Assembly: GCA_963715045.1 (NCBI GenBank)
Contig: CAVQRC010000001.1
Coordinates: 248,001 to 312,000 of the forward strand
Length of the DNA: 64,000 nucleotides
Source: CAVQRC01 sp963715045
GTDB lineage: Bacteria > Planctomycetota > Planctomycetia > Pirellulales > Lacipirellulaceae
Reading direction: 5' to 3'
A program made the translations under genes and the position numbers. Below, one piece after another: positions 28,170 through 38,116 of this stretch. Within the stretch, counting starts at the first letter, position 1; each line of letters begins with the position of its first letter. The notes under the pieces were generated by a model. The model was not told the origin of the DNA and ran no database searches. It worked only from the letters and a program-made list of their open reading frames with translations.

Positions 28170-28338
28170 GGAGGTTCCCGATGTGGGCGGTAGTTGCTGC
28201 TCCTTCCCGCGTTGGAAAGAAGTGCCCGCATTGAACCTGCCTTCGCTTGCCATCGCAAGTCGATTGAAGAAGAACGAGATTGCCCGGGTCTTGAGGCGCG
28301 TCCGTCTGGCCGGGTAGAGGGCTCGCGTGAGGAGCAGC

Positions 28339-30034
28339 CTATTGGGCCGCTGGGGCCGGCCGCCCGACCGGCATCGCCAGCGCAGCCCGGTAATTGGCAG
28401 CGGCCACGTAGAATTCAAGCTCCGCCGTCACATACGTCTTTTCTGCATCGGCGGCCTGCTTTTCACGAAGATTCAGATCGAGCAGATTGCTTTCACCAAG
28501 ATCGAATGCCTTCTGTTCCGCGAGCCGCATTCGCTCGGCCAGCCGCACACTCTCGCCCGCTTTGGCGACTCGCTGGTGAGCGGCTTCCAAGGCCGCCCGC
28601 ACGCTCTGAACTTCGGCCACGATCTTGTCGGCCACGAACTGTCGCTTGGCCGTGACTTGGGCGAGCTTACCGCGGACAGCCCGGGCTTTACCGAGTGCCT
28701 TTCTCCGTTCCAAAGGCACCGCCAGCGTCAGCCCGGCCTCGAGTCTGGAAGGGCGACTTGTCCCGTTTGGAACTCGTTGGTGCTCCCACGTCTTGCGAAC
28801 CGGCGACCTTCGCATCAATTGCCGGCAGCGTTTCATTCTCAGCCTGCCTGAGCTGGACGCCGAGTTGCTCTGCCGTCAAATCGAGGACGCGGGTTTCGGG
28901 CCGATTCGCCAGTGCCATCCCAATGTCGTCGGCGAGCAGGAACTCGTTCAAGTCTCCGATCGGCGGAAAGTCGACCTTCGCGGGATTCACGCTGACGAGT
29001 TGGGGTGAGCCATCCGGATTGCGGAGGAACAGTGAGAGCTTTACTTCCGACTGCCGAAGCTTGCGAAGCGTATCGATCAAGATGGCCTCACGAGAAACGA
29101 TCAGGCGTCGGTTGTCGGTCAGCACGATCCGGGCCTTGTCTCCGGTGGCGACCTGCCGCTTCAAGCCTTCTTCGCGGGCGCGGGCGTTCATCAGCAGTGA
29201 GTCGGCGACGCGGACGAACTGAGCCGCCGCGACCCAATCCCAGTACACCACGCTCGCTTCGTTGAAGTACGCGATGAGTTCGGTTTGAATCTCGGGTTCG
29301 ACCTGGCGACGCCCGATGCGGGCCTGCCAGAGTGCGGCCCGATTCTGATCGATCCAGCGGTTACTCGAGAGGGGGACTGCGAAACCGGCCTTGAACTCGC
29401 CCCCATCGTTGGTCTGTCGTTCCAGGTACCAGGGCTGGAACGAGCCGCGACCAATCCGATAACCGCCGAAGACTTTTCCGCCGCCAAAAGTATTCCGCTC
29501 GATGCCGAATCCCTGGCGGTAGTTCTCGTAGAAGCCGAGCGCATCGTTTTCGCTGGCGGCGGCGAGTTTGTGATCGAAGGCCCCGAACGCGGAGAGCACT
29601 TCGCCGGAAGCGACCTCACGGGCTGCGAAGGCGGCACGCACCAAGGGAAAGTGCATCCGGACGGATTGGAGGACCTGTTCGAGTTCGAGCGTTTCCTGTC
29701 TGGGTGGCGGATTCCGTGCAGGATCTAGTGGCTCGGGAGTGGGGGTCGGTAGTCGCTCGGGCGGTTGGGCGGCGACGGTGGCGGCGGCGGGCAAGACCTC
29801 GTCGTCGCGTCGGAATGAATCGGTGTTGGCGACCTGCGTGACGGGCACGCGATCGCCGGTTCGCGGAATTTGAGCCGCCGTTTCGAGGGAGGTCGGCTGC
29901 GCGAGGGACTCGGTTGCGGTGGGCTGGGTAACCGCGGGGGAATTGCTACCGCCGACCGGCACTCGGCCCACTTGAGCACAGCCCGACAGGCCTGCGAGCA
30001 GGAGCGTGAATGTTGCGGCCCGAAGGTTCGGCAT
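28339..30034 (-). CDS. TolC-family outer membrane efflux lipoprotein, frameshifted
   Basis: About 565 residues in two frames meeting near 28745 (KRDKSPFQ|LEAGLTLAVPLERRKALG). A lipobox (LAGLSGC) gives an N-terminal lipid anchor; a low-complexity linker (to about residue 105) precedes the alternating helical and beta segments of TolC-like channel proteins, e.g. LEAGLTLAVPLERRKALGKA and VAEVQSVRAALEAAHQRV in the second half. It would form the outer membrane exit duct for the ABC transporter and HlyD-like adaptor encoded upstream. HlyD ends 155 bp before its start. Confidence 0.82.
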
Positions 30035-30189
30035 GAGTTCGTCGATGCATGGGGCAGGCCGAATTCGCGACCTTGAATGCGGTTCCTACGGAAAGAACCC
30101 TATCCGTAGAATCGGCATTTCAGGAACAAGTGTTGAACTTGAAAAGGCCTTGGCCCACTGCCGCGGACAGCTAGCAACCCCGCTCCGCG

Positions 30190-31710
30190 CTACTTCTTTG
30201 GTTTCATGCCGCTCTTCTTGGCTGCGGATTTCTCGGTCCTCGACTGGAGGGCCTGCGGGAAGCCATTGAGCCGCCGCCAGATTTCGTAACCCAGCGTGAC
30301 GCGGTCGAGCAGGATCCACGCGTTGGCACGGGCGCCTTGCCTGAGAAAGGGCGCCTCCGGCCATGGTCGATCCTTTGGATCGGGCAGGATCAGGACGCGG
30401 AAGCGGCCTGAGCCGTCGTCCGTCGGGTCGACCAGGGCGACCTCACCGCCGAACGTGCCGACGGCGACCGAGGGCCACCCCGAGAACTGCACGGCCGGCC
30501 AGCCTTCCAGCTGCAGCCGGACGTGCCGGCCGGGGTCGATGAGGGGTACGTCGTTGCCATCGACATAGACCTGAACGGCATTGCGGATATTGCTCGGTAC
30601 GATTTCGAACAGCGGATCGCCCTCTTTGACATATTCTCCGCCCTGGTTGGCGATCAGCTTCATGATCCGGCCGTCCCTGGGAGCCGTCACGACCTGGCTT
30701 TTCTGGCGGGCCAGCTTGATTTCCATATCGAGCAGTTCTTTCTCGGCCTTGGTCACGTCGCCGTTTGCCTTGGCCAGTTCGGCCTGGAGCTTGGAAACGT
30801 CGCTTCCTGCCTTCCTCTGCATCGCTTTGGCCGATTCGATCTTGGCATCGGCCTCGCGATCCTTGGCTTCCCGCTCGCGGCGCTTGCCATCGACTTCGTC
30901 CTGGGCGGCAGCCACGTTTGAGGACGCTTCTTCTTCTTTGGCGACGGCCTCGCGGAATTTCCGCTGGGCCAGCTGCATCTTCAACTGCGAGGCGAAGCCG
31001 TCTTCGTACAGTTCCTGCTGTCGCTTGTAGTCCGCGTCAGATTGCTCGCGGGCGGCCTGAGCGGCGATCAGCTTCTTGCGTTCGGCCTCGAGTTTGTTCT
31101 CGGCCATGTCGATGTACTCGTCCGCCGCCGCCACGATTTCTGTGCGGACCGTGAGAAACGCATTCACCTGGTCCGTATAGGACTCAACGACGGTTCGATT
31201 TGCGGCCAGCTGCGCCTTCGTCGCCGTGACCCGCTCTCGTGACGCCTCGAGCTGTCGCCGACCGGTGGCCAGCTGGTCCTCGAGTCGCGAGAGGAACAGC
31301 GGATCCATGTCCTCAATCTCGCAAACGACCTGTCCCTTCGTAACCGCGGTGTTTTCCCGGATCCCCTCTCCCCAGCTGACGATCCGCCCCTTGATGGGGG
31401 CTTCAATCACCTGCCGTCGATCCAAAGGCGTAAAGGCGACGACGCTGCCGCTGCCGCCGATCGTTTGCTGCCACGGGGCAAACAGCATCGCGATGACCAT
31501 GACCACGAACAAGATGACCATCGCCGTCGCCAAACGACGCGTCACCCGCGAAGCACGCGTCAGACGCAGCGAGGGAAACGCCGCTTCGCGGTAGGCGACC
31601 GGCGACAACGTGCTGCGGGTATAGCCTTGTCGCTCCGTCGTGATCAGCGGCAGATGTGCAATGCGGTTGGTGATGAGCGAATCCCCGTTCCGCGAGGGTG
31701 CCGTAGCCAT
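30190..31710 (-). CDS. HlyD-family periplasmic adaptor (membrane fusion protein)
   Basis: A 506-residue adaptor. One membrane segment at about 61-82 (AMVILFVVMVIAMLFAPW), a split lipoyl/barrel-sandwich domain (APIKGRIVSWGEGIRENTAV at about 105 and TAPRDGRIMKLIANQGGEYV near 350), a long coiled-coil hairpin of about 220 residues between them, and a C-terminal beta-barrel (NAVQVYVDGNDVPLIDPGRH). This is the usual plan of adaptors that bridge an inner membrane transporter to a TolC channel. ATG lies 3 bp after the ABC transporter stop, with GGAG inside the preceding gene, so the two are translationally linked. Confidence 0.9.
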   Translation of the reverse strand: MATAPSRNGDSLITNRIAHLPLITTERQGYTRSTLSPVAYREAAFPSLRLTRASRVTRRLATAMVILFVVMVIAMLFAPWQQTIGGSGSVVAFTPLDRRQVIEAPIKGRIVSWGEGIRENTAVTKGQVVCEIEDMDPLFLSRLEDQLATGRRQLEASRERVTATKAQLAANRTVVESYTDQVNAFLTVRTEIVAAADEYIDMAENKLEAERKKLIAAQAAREQSDADYKRQQELYEDGFASQLKMQLAQRKFREAVAKEEEASSNVAAAQDEVDGKRREREAKDREADAKIESAKAMQRKAGSDVSKLQAELAKANGDVTKAEKELLDMEIKLARQKSQVVTAPRDGRIMKLIANQGGEYVKEGDPLFEIVPSNIRNAVQVYVDGNDVPLIDPGRHVRLQLEGWPAVQFSGWPSVAVGTFGGEVALVDPTDDGSGRFRVLILPDPKDRPWPEAPFLRQGARANAWILLDRVTLGYEIWRRLNGFPQALQSRTEKSAAKKSGMKPKK

Positions 31711-31713
31711 GGT

Positions 31714-33828
31714 TCAATGCTCCTGTCCGACTTCTGAAGCGGGCGGATCAACGGCCCCGACCTGGAAAGATCGATCACACCAGTCGACCACGAATTTACG
31801 ACCGGTCACGATCACAATCGTGCATTTATCGCCCAGTTCATTCAAGGCCGACAGTACCTGCGGCAGCACTTGATCTGGCAACCGATCGAGCACGCCGTCG
31901 ATCAGCAGTATCTCCGGGTTGCCCGCAAGACCGCGGGCGAGCAACAAGGCCGTCCGCTGGGTATCGGAGAGCGGCTCGCCGGGGGGCGTCAGCTCGGTCT
32001 CCAGGCCGTCGGGGAGCTTCAGCGCCGCATCGAGCAGACCAGTCCGCCGAAGTGCTTCGCGGACATCGTGCCGAGTGACACCCGGCCGGTGCACGTGAAC
32101 ATTCTCGGCCAGCGTCCCCTCGAACAGCTCGCTTTCGGCAACCAGGCACACATGGCGGCGAAGGACGTCCGGACGCAGGTCGAGCGGGTCTTCCTCGAAG
32201 ACCTCGACGTGCCCCGCGTCGGGCCGACGCAGTCCGTAAATCAGTTCCAGCAGGGCCGACTTGCCCACGTCGGCCGGGCCGGTGATTGCCAACCGCTCGC
32301 CGCGTGCCATGGCCAGCGACAGCGGCTTGCCACCCTGGCACGAGACCTCCGTGAACCGGACCGGTACCTCGGCATTGGGCGAAATCGAAAGCAATCCGTC
32401 CTGCCGTTCCAGCGGCAGGTCGAACAGCTTGCCCAGCTTGTCGACACCAGCCAGCAAGTCGTAGTAGCCTTCCAGATGCTTTCCCAGCTTCGCCAGCGAG
32501 CCCAGGATTGCCGCCACGATCAGCTCCGCGGCAACCAGTTGACCGAGTGTGAGTTGACCTTGAATCACCAGCCAGCCGCCGAACCCCAGCAGGACGGTGG
32601 CGGCGATCGCCTGCAAGCCCAGGACGAACAACACCTGACGGAACAGAATCCGGAAATGTTTGCGACGCGAGGTCAGGTACTGGCTGGTCACGAAGTTGGC
32701 TCGATCCGCGGCGAATTCGGCCGCACCCGTCATCTTGAATGTCAGCGGGCATCCGGCGATTCCTTCCAGCCAGCTCGCCAGGCGGTACTTGTATTTCGAT
32801 TCTTCGATCCCGGAGCCGACCGCGCCGCGTCCGAGCAGCCAGATCCCGGCCACCACCAGGCCCAGCAGGAGGACGTCGAATCCCAGCAGCCAGGGGTGAT
32901 AGAAACCAAGGACTGCCATGCCGATGAGTGTCCCCAGCACAATCGCCACGCCATCGAGCAGCAGGTGGGCCGACACCTTCTGCAGGGTCGTGACGTCGAA
33001 GAACCGGTTCACCAGTTCCGGGCCGTAGTGCGATCGCCAGGCATTTTCCTGGACGCGGGGCAGGCGGTAGGCGAGGTCGCAGGCAATCCGCGCGAACAAA
33101 CGCCGCTGAATGATTTCGACGGCGTATGTCTGGAGCCCCAGGACGGCGGCAGCAAAGGCCAGAAAGGCCATCAACATCAATGACAGCACCACGACGGGCT
33201 GAAGGAAACGTCCGAATGCCACCGTGTTGACGAGGGCCTCGACCGCGATCGGGGTGGCGAGTGCCAACAGGCCCACAAAGAACCCGAATGCGATGACGAC
33301 CCAGATGTCGTGCCACTCGGGTCGCAGGATGCTCAGCAGACGCCTCAGCGGCGGCATGGGCTGTGAACCTGCGGTGATTTTCGTAGCAACCGCTGACGCA
33401 TTAGCGATCAGCCACCGCGCGCGTTCGGAATCTTCCAGCTGCAGTCGATCGGCAAGCTCAGCAAGGCGGAGCGTCTCCTTGCCCCCGCCTTCTTCCGAGG
33501 CGATGGTCGCTTTGCCACCCTTCACCCCGAGAATCAGCACCAGTTCACCGCTCTGCTTGGAGCGGGTCGACAATAACAGGCCGTCGCGGGCGAGCTGGGC
33601 GGCTTCCTCCAGCGAGAGATCGGCCGCTTTGGCGGGAATCCCCAGGCTGGCGCCGGCATCGATGAGCCACTTCCACCACTGGGCATCGATCGACCCCCCC
33701 CACGAAGCTTCGGCCTGCTCCAGCAGCTCACGCGCGTAGACCGTCTCGGTTTCGACGTCGAGCTCTCTGGCCAGACGCACCAGCAGCGTGACGCATGAAT
33801 CGAGGGGTGAGAGGGTCATGGTGGCCAT
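31714..33828 (-). CDS. ABC transporter with membrane domain and degenerate ATPase domain
   Basis: A 704-residue half-transporter: an N-terminal helical domain (about 1-165) in the place of the C39-like domain of peptide exporters, six membrane segments (about 185-460), and a nucleotide-binding domain (about 490-690). Walker A is GPADVGKSA (about 517), but the signature is LSDTQ instead of LSGGQ, the residue after the Walker B aspartate is Gly (LLIDGVLD) instead of the catalytic Glu, and the switch histidine is missing (VIVTGRK). ATP binding may persist while hydrolysis is doubtful. With the HlyD- and TolC-like genes it forms a type I-like export operon; it may need a partner ATPase or use ATP binding only. 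Confidence 0.87.
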   Translation of the reverse strand: MATMTLSPLDSCVTLLVRLARELDVETETVYARELLEQAEASWGGSIDAQWWKWLIDAGASLGIPAKAADLSLEEAAQLARDGLLLSTRSKQSGELVLILGVKGGKATIASEEGGGKETLRLAELADRLQLEDSERARWLIANASAVATKITAGSQPMPPLRRLLSILRPEWHDIWVVIAFGFFVGLLALATPIAVEALVNTVAFGRFLQPVVVLSLMLMAFLAFAAAVLGLQTYAVEIIQRRLFARIACDLAYRLPRVQENAWRSHYGPELVNRFFDVTTLQKVSAHLLLDGVAIVLGTLIGMAVLGFYHPWLLGFDVLLLGLVVAGIWLLGRGAVGSGIEESKYKYRLASWLEGIAGCPLTFKMTGAAEFAADRANFVTSQYLTSRRKHFRILFRQVLFVLGLQAIAATVLLGFGGWLVIQGQLTLGQLVAAELIVAAILGSLAKLGKHLEGYYDLLAGVDKLGKLFDLPLERQDGLLSISPNAEVPVRFTEVSCQGGKPLSLAMARGERLAITGPADVGKSALLELIYGLRRPDAGHVEVFEEDPLDLRPDVLRRHVCLVAESELFEGTLAENVHVHRPGVTRHDVREALRRTGLLDAALKLPDGLETELTPPGEPLSDTQRTALLLARGLAGNPEILLIDGVLDRLPDQVLPQVLSALNELGDKCTIVIVTGRKFVVDWCDRSFQVGAVDPPASEVGQEH

Positions 33829-33896
33829 GGCAGATGAGGTCCTTTTTCCGCATCGTCAGTCAACCTTCGGAGGACTCTCGGGCAGAGAATCCCACA

Positions 33897-33958
33897 CTCT
33901 ATATATAGGCGATTCCGGTGGGTTTGTATCATTCAATGTGTGATTCACATAGATTGAA
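33897..33958 (-). promoter_or_regulatory. AT-rich promoter region and dyad upstream of the export operon
   Basis: TTCAAT (33932-33937) and ATTGAA (33953-33958) enclose GTGTG-ATT-CACAT, a dyad of about 27 bp, next to CTCTATATATAGG (33897-33909). The AT content is exceptional for the window. It lies between the NhaR-like gene and the ABC transporter gene, and is a fair candidate for the operon promoter with a regulator site. Confidence 0.4.
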
Positions 33959-33979
33959 AAATTCTAATTGTTCCGGCTG

Positions 33980-34900
33980 TCAGGACCGCGGCCGTTTGGC
34001 CGACTCGAAGAGCTGTTCCCGGGCGGCATTGGTAATTGCGATCACCGCATCGTGCTTTAGCCGCCTTTCGACGGAAACGGCATAGAATCGCTCGCGAACC
34101 TCCGCCAGGCGACCCACGATCTGCACGCCATATTGCTGTTGAACTTCCCTCTCGATCGCATCCGGGGCGGGGAAGACGCCTTTACCGGCCTGTCCGAAGA
34201 CTTTCAGCAACGCGCTGTCCTCGAATTCGGCGACGATCCGCGGGCGAATCTGAGCGGTGTCGAACCACTGATCCAGACTGCGCCGCACCGCATTAGTGAC
34301 CGTGGGCATCAACATGGGTGCGGCGTCGAGCGATTGAGGAAAGTCTCGTCGATACGTTTCCGCCAAATCGGGAGTCGCGAAAAACGTCACCCCGCATTCG
34401 CCCAGGGGGTGGTTGAACGCGCGGACATGCATCGCCGGGGTGACGGGCGAATCAGACAGCACGAGATCGATTCGTTGCTGCGAAAGCTCGACCACCAGAT
34501 CGTTGAGCTTGCCCTCGACGCAGACCATCCGAATCTCTTCGGACATTTCAAAAGCGGGTTCCAGCAGGCGATAGGCGATCAGCTTGGGAAGCACGTCCGG
34601 CATGCCGACGACCAGTCGTGCGGGTTTGCCTTCGGACCGCCCTTGCACGACGTCCACCAGTTCGCGACCCAGATAGAAGATCTCTTCGGCGTATTCGTAG
34701 ACTTGCTGTCCGACTTCTGTCAGCACCAGTCCCCGCCCGGAACGGCGGAACAGTTTTTCCCCGAGGGCCTGCTCGAGCTTGCGAATCTGCGTGCTGATCG
34801 TCGGTTGCGAGAGATGCAGCTGGTCGGCTGCGGCGGCGATACTGCCCTCGCGGGCCGCCGTCCAGAAATAGAGCAAATGGTGGTAGTTGAGCCAGTCCAT
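33980..34900 (-). CDS. nhaR: LysR-family regulator, NhaR-like
   Basis: A 306-residue LysR-type activator. The N-terminus MDWLNYHHLLYFWTAAREGS with the helix-turn-helix AAAADQLHLSQPTISTQIRKL matches the NhaR subgroup (NYxHLxYFW), as do GRGLVLTEVGQQVYEYAEEI, LGECGVTFFAT and FEDSALLKVFGQAGKGVF. In enterobacteria NhaR activates a Na+/H+ antiporter in response to sodium; no antiporter is nearby here, and the next gene on the same strand is the ABC transporter 151 bp away, so the regulated genes may differ. Confidence 0.87.
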   Translation of the reverse strand: MDWLNYHHLLYFWTAAREGSIAAAADQLHLSQPTISTQIRKLEQALGEKLFRRSGRGLVLTEVGQQVYEYAEEIFYLGRELVDVVQGRSEGKPARLVVGMPDVLPKLIAYRLLEPAFEMSEEIRMVCVEGKLNDLVVELSQQRIDLVLSDSPVTPAMHVRAFNHPLGECGVTFFATPDLAETYRRDFPQSLDAAPMLMPTVTNAVRRSLDQWFDTAQIRPRIVAEFEDSALLKVFGQAGKGVFPAPDAIEREVQQQYGVQIVGRLAEVRERFYAVSVERRLKHDAVIAITNAAREQLFESAKRPRS

Positions 34901-35033
34901 GGGGGGGCCAGGCGGAAGAGACGCTCTGAGTGTAGCGGGGAGCAGAGCGGCCTTTGCAGAGCGTGTTTTAAAACCCGTTCACGCCTCCCACGGCCGATAA
35001 ACAGGGTAGGCAATTGACGTCTTGGAACGACTT

Positions 35034-36041
35034 CTAGACCAATTCAGCGGCATAAGCATGCAGGGCCGATTCGTCGCCCGTGTGCCAGTACAGGATGTTC
35101 TCTTGGGCCGGATACCCGCCGCGGCGGACCTTGTCGATCAGGCCGCCCATGCCGCGACCCGTATAGACCGGTCCGAGCAGAATCCCTTCCAGGCCGGCGA
35201 CAAGGCGAATCGCGTCGCGTTCCAGCGATCCGACGACGCCGTAGCCGCCGCCCAGGTAGTCGTAATCGACTTCGATGGCAGACACCGGCACGCGATGCTC
35301 GATCCCCAGCCAGGCGGCCGTGTCGTTCGCGACGGCGGCGACGTGCTGACGAAATTCGCCGGCCGGATCCTCGCCATCGGGCAACTGGTCGATGCTGACC
35401 GCCGTGATGCGGCCGTGAAACCGGGTCACGGCGGCCCCCAGGACCAGACCCGCCTGCGTCCCGCCGGAACTGGTTGCCACGACAATCCGGTCAATCGACT
35501 TTCCCGCCGCGGCCAGCTGTTCACAGAGTTCGACCATGGCCACGACGTAACCGGCGGCTCCCACGGCATTCGATCCGCCGATCGGAATCACGTAGGGTCG
35601 TCGCCCGGCCGCCGCGAGCTCTTCGGCAAGCGACTCCATCCGTGTGGTGCGGTGCGATTTCTCCACCCAGTGAATCCGCGCGGCCAGCAGGTGGTCGAGC
35701 AGCAGATTGCCACGCGGCGGTTCCGCGGTGGCCGCGCCTCCGAGCACGAGATGGCATTCGAGACCGTACCGTGCGGCCGCGGCGGCCGTCTGGCGACAGT
35801 GGTTCGACTGTGGTCCGCCAGCGGTGATGACGGTGTCTTTTCCCTGCTGCATGGCGTCGGCGATCAAGAATTCGAGTTTGCGGGTCTTGTTGCCCCCTGT
35901 GGCCAGACCGGTCAGATCGTCGCGCTTGATCCAGATTTGCGGACCGCCGAGTGCGGAACTCAGCCGCGAAAGCGGGTGGACGGGCGAGGGCAGTGCCGCC
36001 AACGGAACACGCGGAATCGAATCAATTCGTAAAGGACTCAT
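35034..36041 (-). CDS. PLP-dependent D-cysteine desulfhydrase / ACC deaminase family enzyme
   Basis: A 335-residue fold-type II PLP enzyme. Lys52 in GGNKTRKLEF is the Schiff-base lysine; AGGPQSNHCRQTAAAAARYG binds the substrate carboxylate and SSGGTQAGLVLG the PLP phosphate. The family includes D-cysteine desulfhydrase and 1-aminocyclopropane-1-carboxylate deaminase; the two activities cannot be separated safely by eye, but desulfhydrase is the commoner bacterial activity. It precedes the NhaR-like gene by 133 bp on the same strand. Confidence 0.85.
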   Translation of the reverse strand: MSPLRIDSIPRVPLAALPSPVHPLSRLSSALGGPQIWIKRDDLTGLATGGNKTRKLEFLIADAMQQGKDTVITAGGPQSNHCRQTAAAAARYGLECHLVLGGAATAEPPRGNLLLDHLLAARIHWVEKSHRTTRMESLAEELAAAGRRPYVIPIGGSNAVGAAGYVVAMVELCEQLAAAGKSIDRIVVATSSGGTQAGLVLGAAVTRFHGRITAVSIDQLPDGEDPAGEFRQHVAAVANDTAAWLGIEHRVPVSAIEVDYDYLGGGYGVVGSLERDAIRLVAGLEGILLGPVYTGRGMGGLIDKVRRGGYPAQENILYWHTGDESALHAYAAELV

Positions 36042-36573
36042 ACTCGTTACGGAACTCGTTGGTCATTACGGAGTGCGGCCGCTCAGGATCGCGTCATGCG
36101 GTGGTTCATGCAAGTGGCAGGCTGCAACACAGCGAACTCGAGGCATTGCCGCATTCGTCCCGGGCTGGGCAGGTGCGGAACGTAGTTGCGGACGACGGCA
36201 TCTTGCCGCAGTTCCTTAGCGATCTGACCGAGGTTGGTCAGTTCAGCTCTGGCTCCAGGCAGATGAGCCGCATTTGGGAAAGGAACGGGCATGAGCACGG
36301 AAGCTCGAAATGCCGTCGTACGATCCGAACACACTTCCGAAAAATAGGGTCGCAGCCGTCGAGGCCTGGGCGGTTCGAAGGGCCACTTTCCGTTGGGAAT
36401 TCGTCATTGGGAATTCCCTAGTCATTAGTCCTTACTCATTCGAAGCTGGGCCGCTTCAGCGACACAAACGAACTCGCGTTGCCGCACCCGGGCTGGGCAG
36501 GGAACCAGTTCGAGCGGCGCATACCTGCGAAGAGGGGTCGTTCCTCCTCCGCCGTTCAAGGCGACCAGGGAGC
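36042..36573. other. Intergenic region with TGACTAA-family repeat
   Basis: No convincing gene. It carries a repeat at 36391-36437 and two loosely similar blocks containing CCGGGCTGGGCAGG (about 36124-36185 and 36455-36505). A long + strand frame that starts here and runs into the next gene's antisense strand has no protein-like features. Confidence 0.5.
36391..36437 (-). repeat. TGACTAA-family intergenic repeat, copy 1
   Basis: On the minus strand the segment reads GAATGAGTAAGGACTAATGA followed by CTAGGGAATTCCCAATGACGAAT, closely matching 44920-44962 on the plus strand. It includes the palindrome GGGAATTCCC. Confidence 0.65.
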
Positions 36574-37743
36574 TCATCTACGGCGGCGGGCGAGGGCGCT
36601 TGCGGCGAGCAACAGCACGAGCAGGCTGCTCCCCGGTTCGGGGACCGCCGCGGATCCGGCGTGACCTCCGCCCACGTCCGGCGGAAGCAGTTGCGTGCCG
36701 AACTGCTGTTGCCACTGGAGGAAGTCTGCGCCGTCAACGTCTTCATCGCCATCGGCGTCGCCATCGGCCCGCGTGGCACCGATCGTCATGCCCAAGTTGA
36801 GCTGCCACAGCAGGAAGTCCTCTCCGTCGACAACACCGTTCTCGTCGAAATCGGCGGTCAGCAGGAGAGACGGATCAAATTCCACGCTTTCGAGTTCGAT
36901 CTGCATGTTGCCTTGACCGAGCCACTGCTGCAGTTCGATGCCGCCACCCTCCATCCAATCCAGGCCCATGTTTCCGAACGCTACGTGTCCGTCTTCGGTG
37001 GGGAGCACGAACCAGTTGCCGAGGCCCTGTGGAAAGCTGCCAAACGCGTCGAGGACAGACTGGCTCAGTTCCTGGGGTGGTGCATTGGGTGGAAGCGGAA
37101 GTTGCTGATTGAACAGCGGGTTACCGTGCTCGTCGAACAAGTTGATTCCCAGTTGCATAGGCAGTTGCGGAGGGGCAAGTGGATCGGGATGAAAGACCGG
37201 ATAGAACCAGTGGCCCGGCATCATCGGGAGCTGCGGCAGCGGCGGCAGAATCGGCGGCAACGGGGGCACCGGCGGGCGGGGGGCGTTGGGGGGGAGCGGA
37301 GGCGGTGCCTGAGGAGCCCACCGCATGAATGATCGCTTGACTTTGACCCACCCGGAGTCCGGTCCGCCGCTCTCGCCACCCAGGCCGGTAGAAATCTTCG
37401 TGCCGGCCGCGAGTGGATCAAAGGCGAAGCTCTGGTCATGCGCAGAGATTTCGAGCTTATTGCCGTTGAGCGTCGTCTCGACGCCTTTGGTGGCCAGCAC
37501 GGTTGCCATCGTCCGGGCAACTTCGTCCATCGGCGTACCGGCAGGGAGGGGCGGTGACTCGGCAAAGATGTTCAAGCCCGATTGTCGGTCGGTAATCCGG
37601 ATCTGTGCCCGCCAGCCATCGCGGGGGACGACACCATCCTGGGCCCAATACTCGAGCTCGATCGAATTCCCGCAGGCATCCAGCGGCACCGCGAGCGCGG
37701 CGGCTAACGTCAGGGCGGAAACGAGTGGTAAAGTCAGCTTCAT
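36574..37743 (-). CDS. PEP-CTERM exported protein with dockerin-like repeats
   Basis: A 389-residue exported protein; ATG 37743 follows AGGAGA. Signal peptide (KLTLPLVSALTLAAALAVP), a beta-rich N-domain, a proline-rich linker (PPLPPNAPRPPVPPLPP, about 145-175), a second globular region, then two dockerin/EF-hand-like calcium loops (DFDENGVVDGEDFLLW; DGDADGDEDVDGADFLQWQ) and a sorting signal VPEPGSSLLVLLLAAS ending in RRRR. This plan (dockerin-like pair directly before PEP-CTERM) is common among planctomycete surface proteins. No enzymatic motif seen. Confidence 0.82.
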   Translation of the reverse strand: MKLTLPLVSALTLAAALAVPLDACGNSIELEYWAQDGVVPRDGWRAQIRITDRQSGLNIFAESPPLPAGTPMDEVARTMATVLATKGVETTLNGNKLEISAHDQSFAFDPLAAGTKISTGLGGESGGPDSGWVKVKRSFMRWAPQAPPPLPPNAPRPPVPPLPPILPPLPQLPMMPGHWFYPVFHPDPLAPPQLPMQLGINLFDEHGNPLFNQQLPLPPNAPPQELSQSVLDAFGSFPQGLGNWFVLPTEDGHVAFGNMGLDWMEGGGIELQQWLGQGNMQIELESVEFDPSLLLTADFDENGVVDGEDFLLWQLNLGMTIGATRADGDADGDEDVDGADFLQWQQQFGTQLLPPDVGGGHAGSAAVPEPGSSLLVLLLAASALARRRR

Positions 37744-38116
37744 AGCGATTCTCCTGGAAATGGGGTTCAGCGTGCGCGGAGCTTCCCTGGCGATGGACTC
37801 CTCAAGGTGGCTTCCCGGCTGTCGATCCTGCTCTACAGCAGGCGGTCTTGAACGGTGGGTGGCCGGGTGTGCCAAGGCGAGCTGGCAGGTCGTTGCGGGA
37901 AATCGCACTTCGTCGCAGATTTCCGCGGGCCGAGAGTCATGACTCGGCCCTCCCGTGTAAGCGATGGCTCTCTCCCAAGCGCTCAACCGCGAGGTTTTCA
38001 CAAGCCGGCAGTCCTGCGGAAGGCTTGACTGTCCGGCGAAGCCGACCAGGACCATAATGGGCCGTCCGTTCGTGAAACGCATCGCGGTCGCGGTGAACCA
38101 GCAAGTTGAGGGTTTC
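37744..38116. other. Intergenic region before proB
   Basis: Divergent spacer between the PEP-CTERM gene and proB. Open frames continue into both genes, but no separate gene or clear regulatory dyad is seen. Confidence 0.4.

Noticed and set aside
31870..33183. A 437-codon + strand frame opposite the ABC transporter gene
   Set aside because: It is the antisense shadow of the ABC gene; composition is Gln/Arg/Pro-rich, no domain, no start context.
36310..37332. A 340-codon + strand frame over the dockerin-like PEP-CTERM gene
   Set aside because: Antisense of a gene with signal peptide, dockerin-like loops and sorting signal; the + product has no features.
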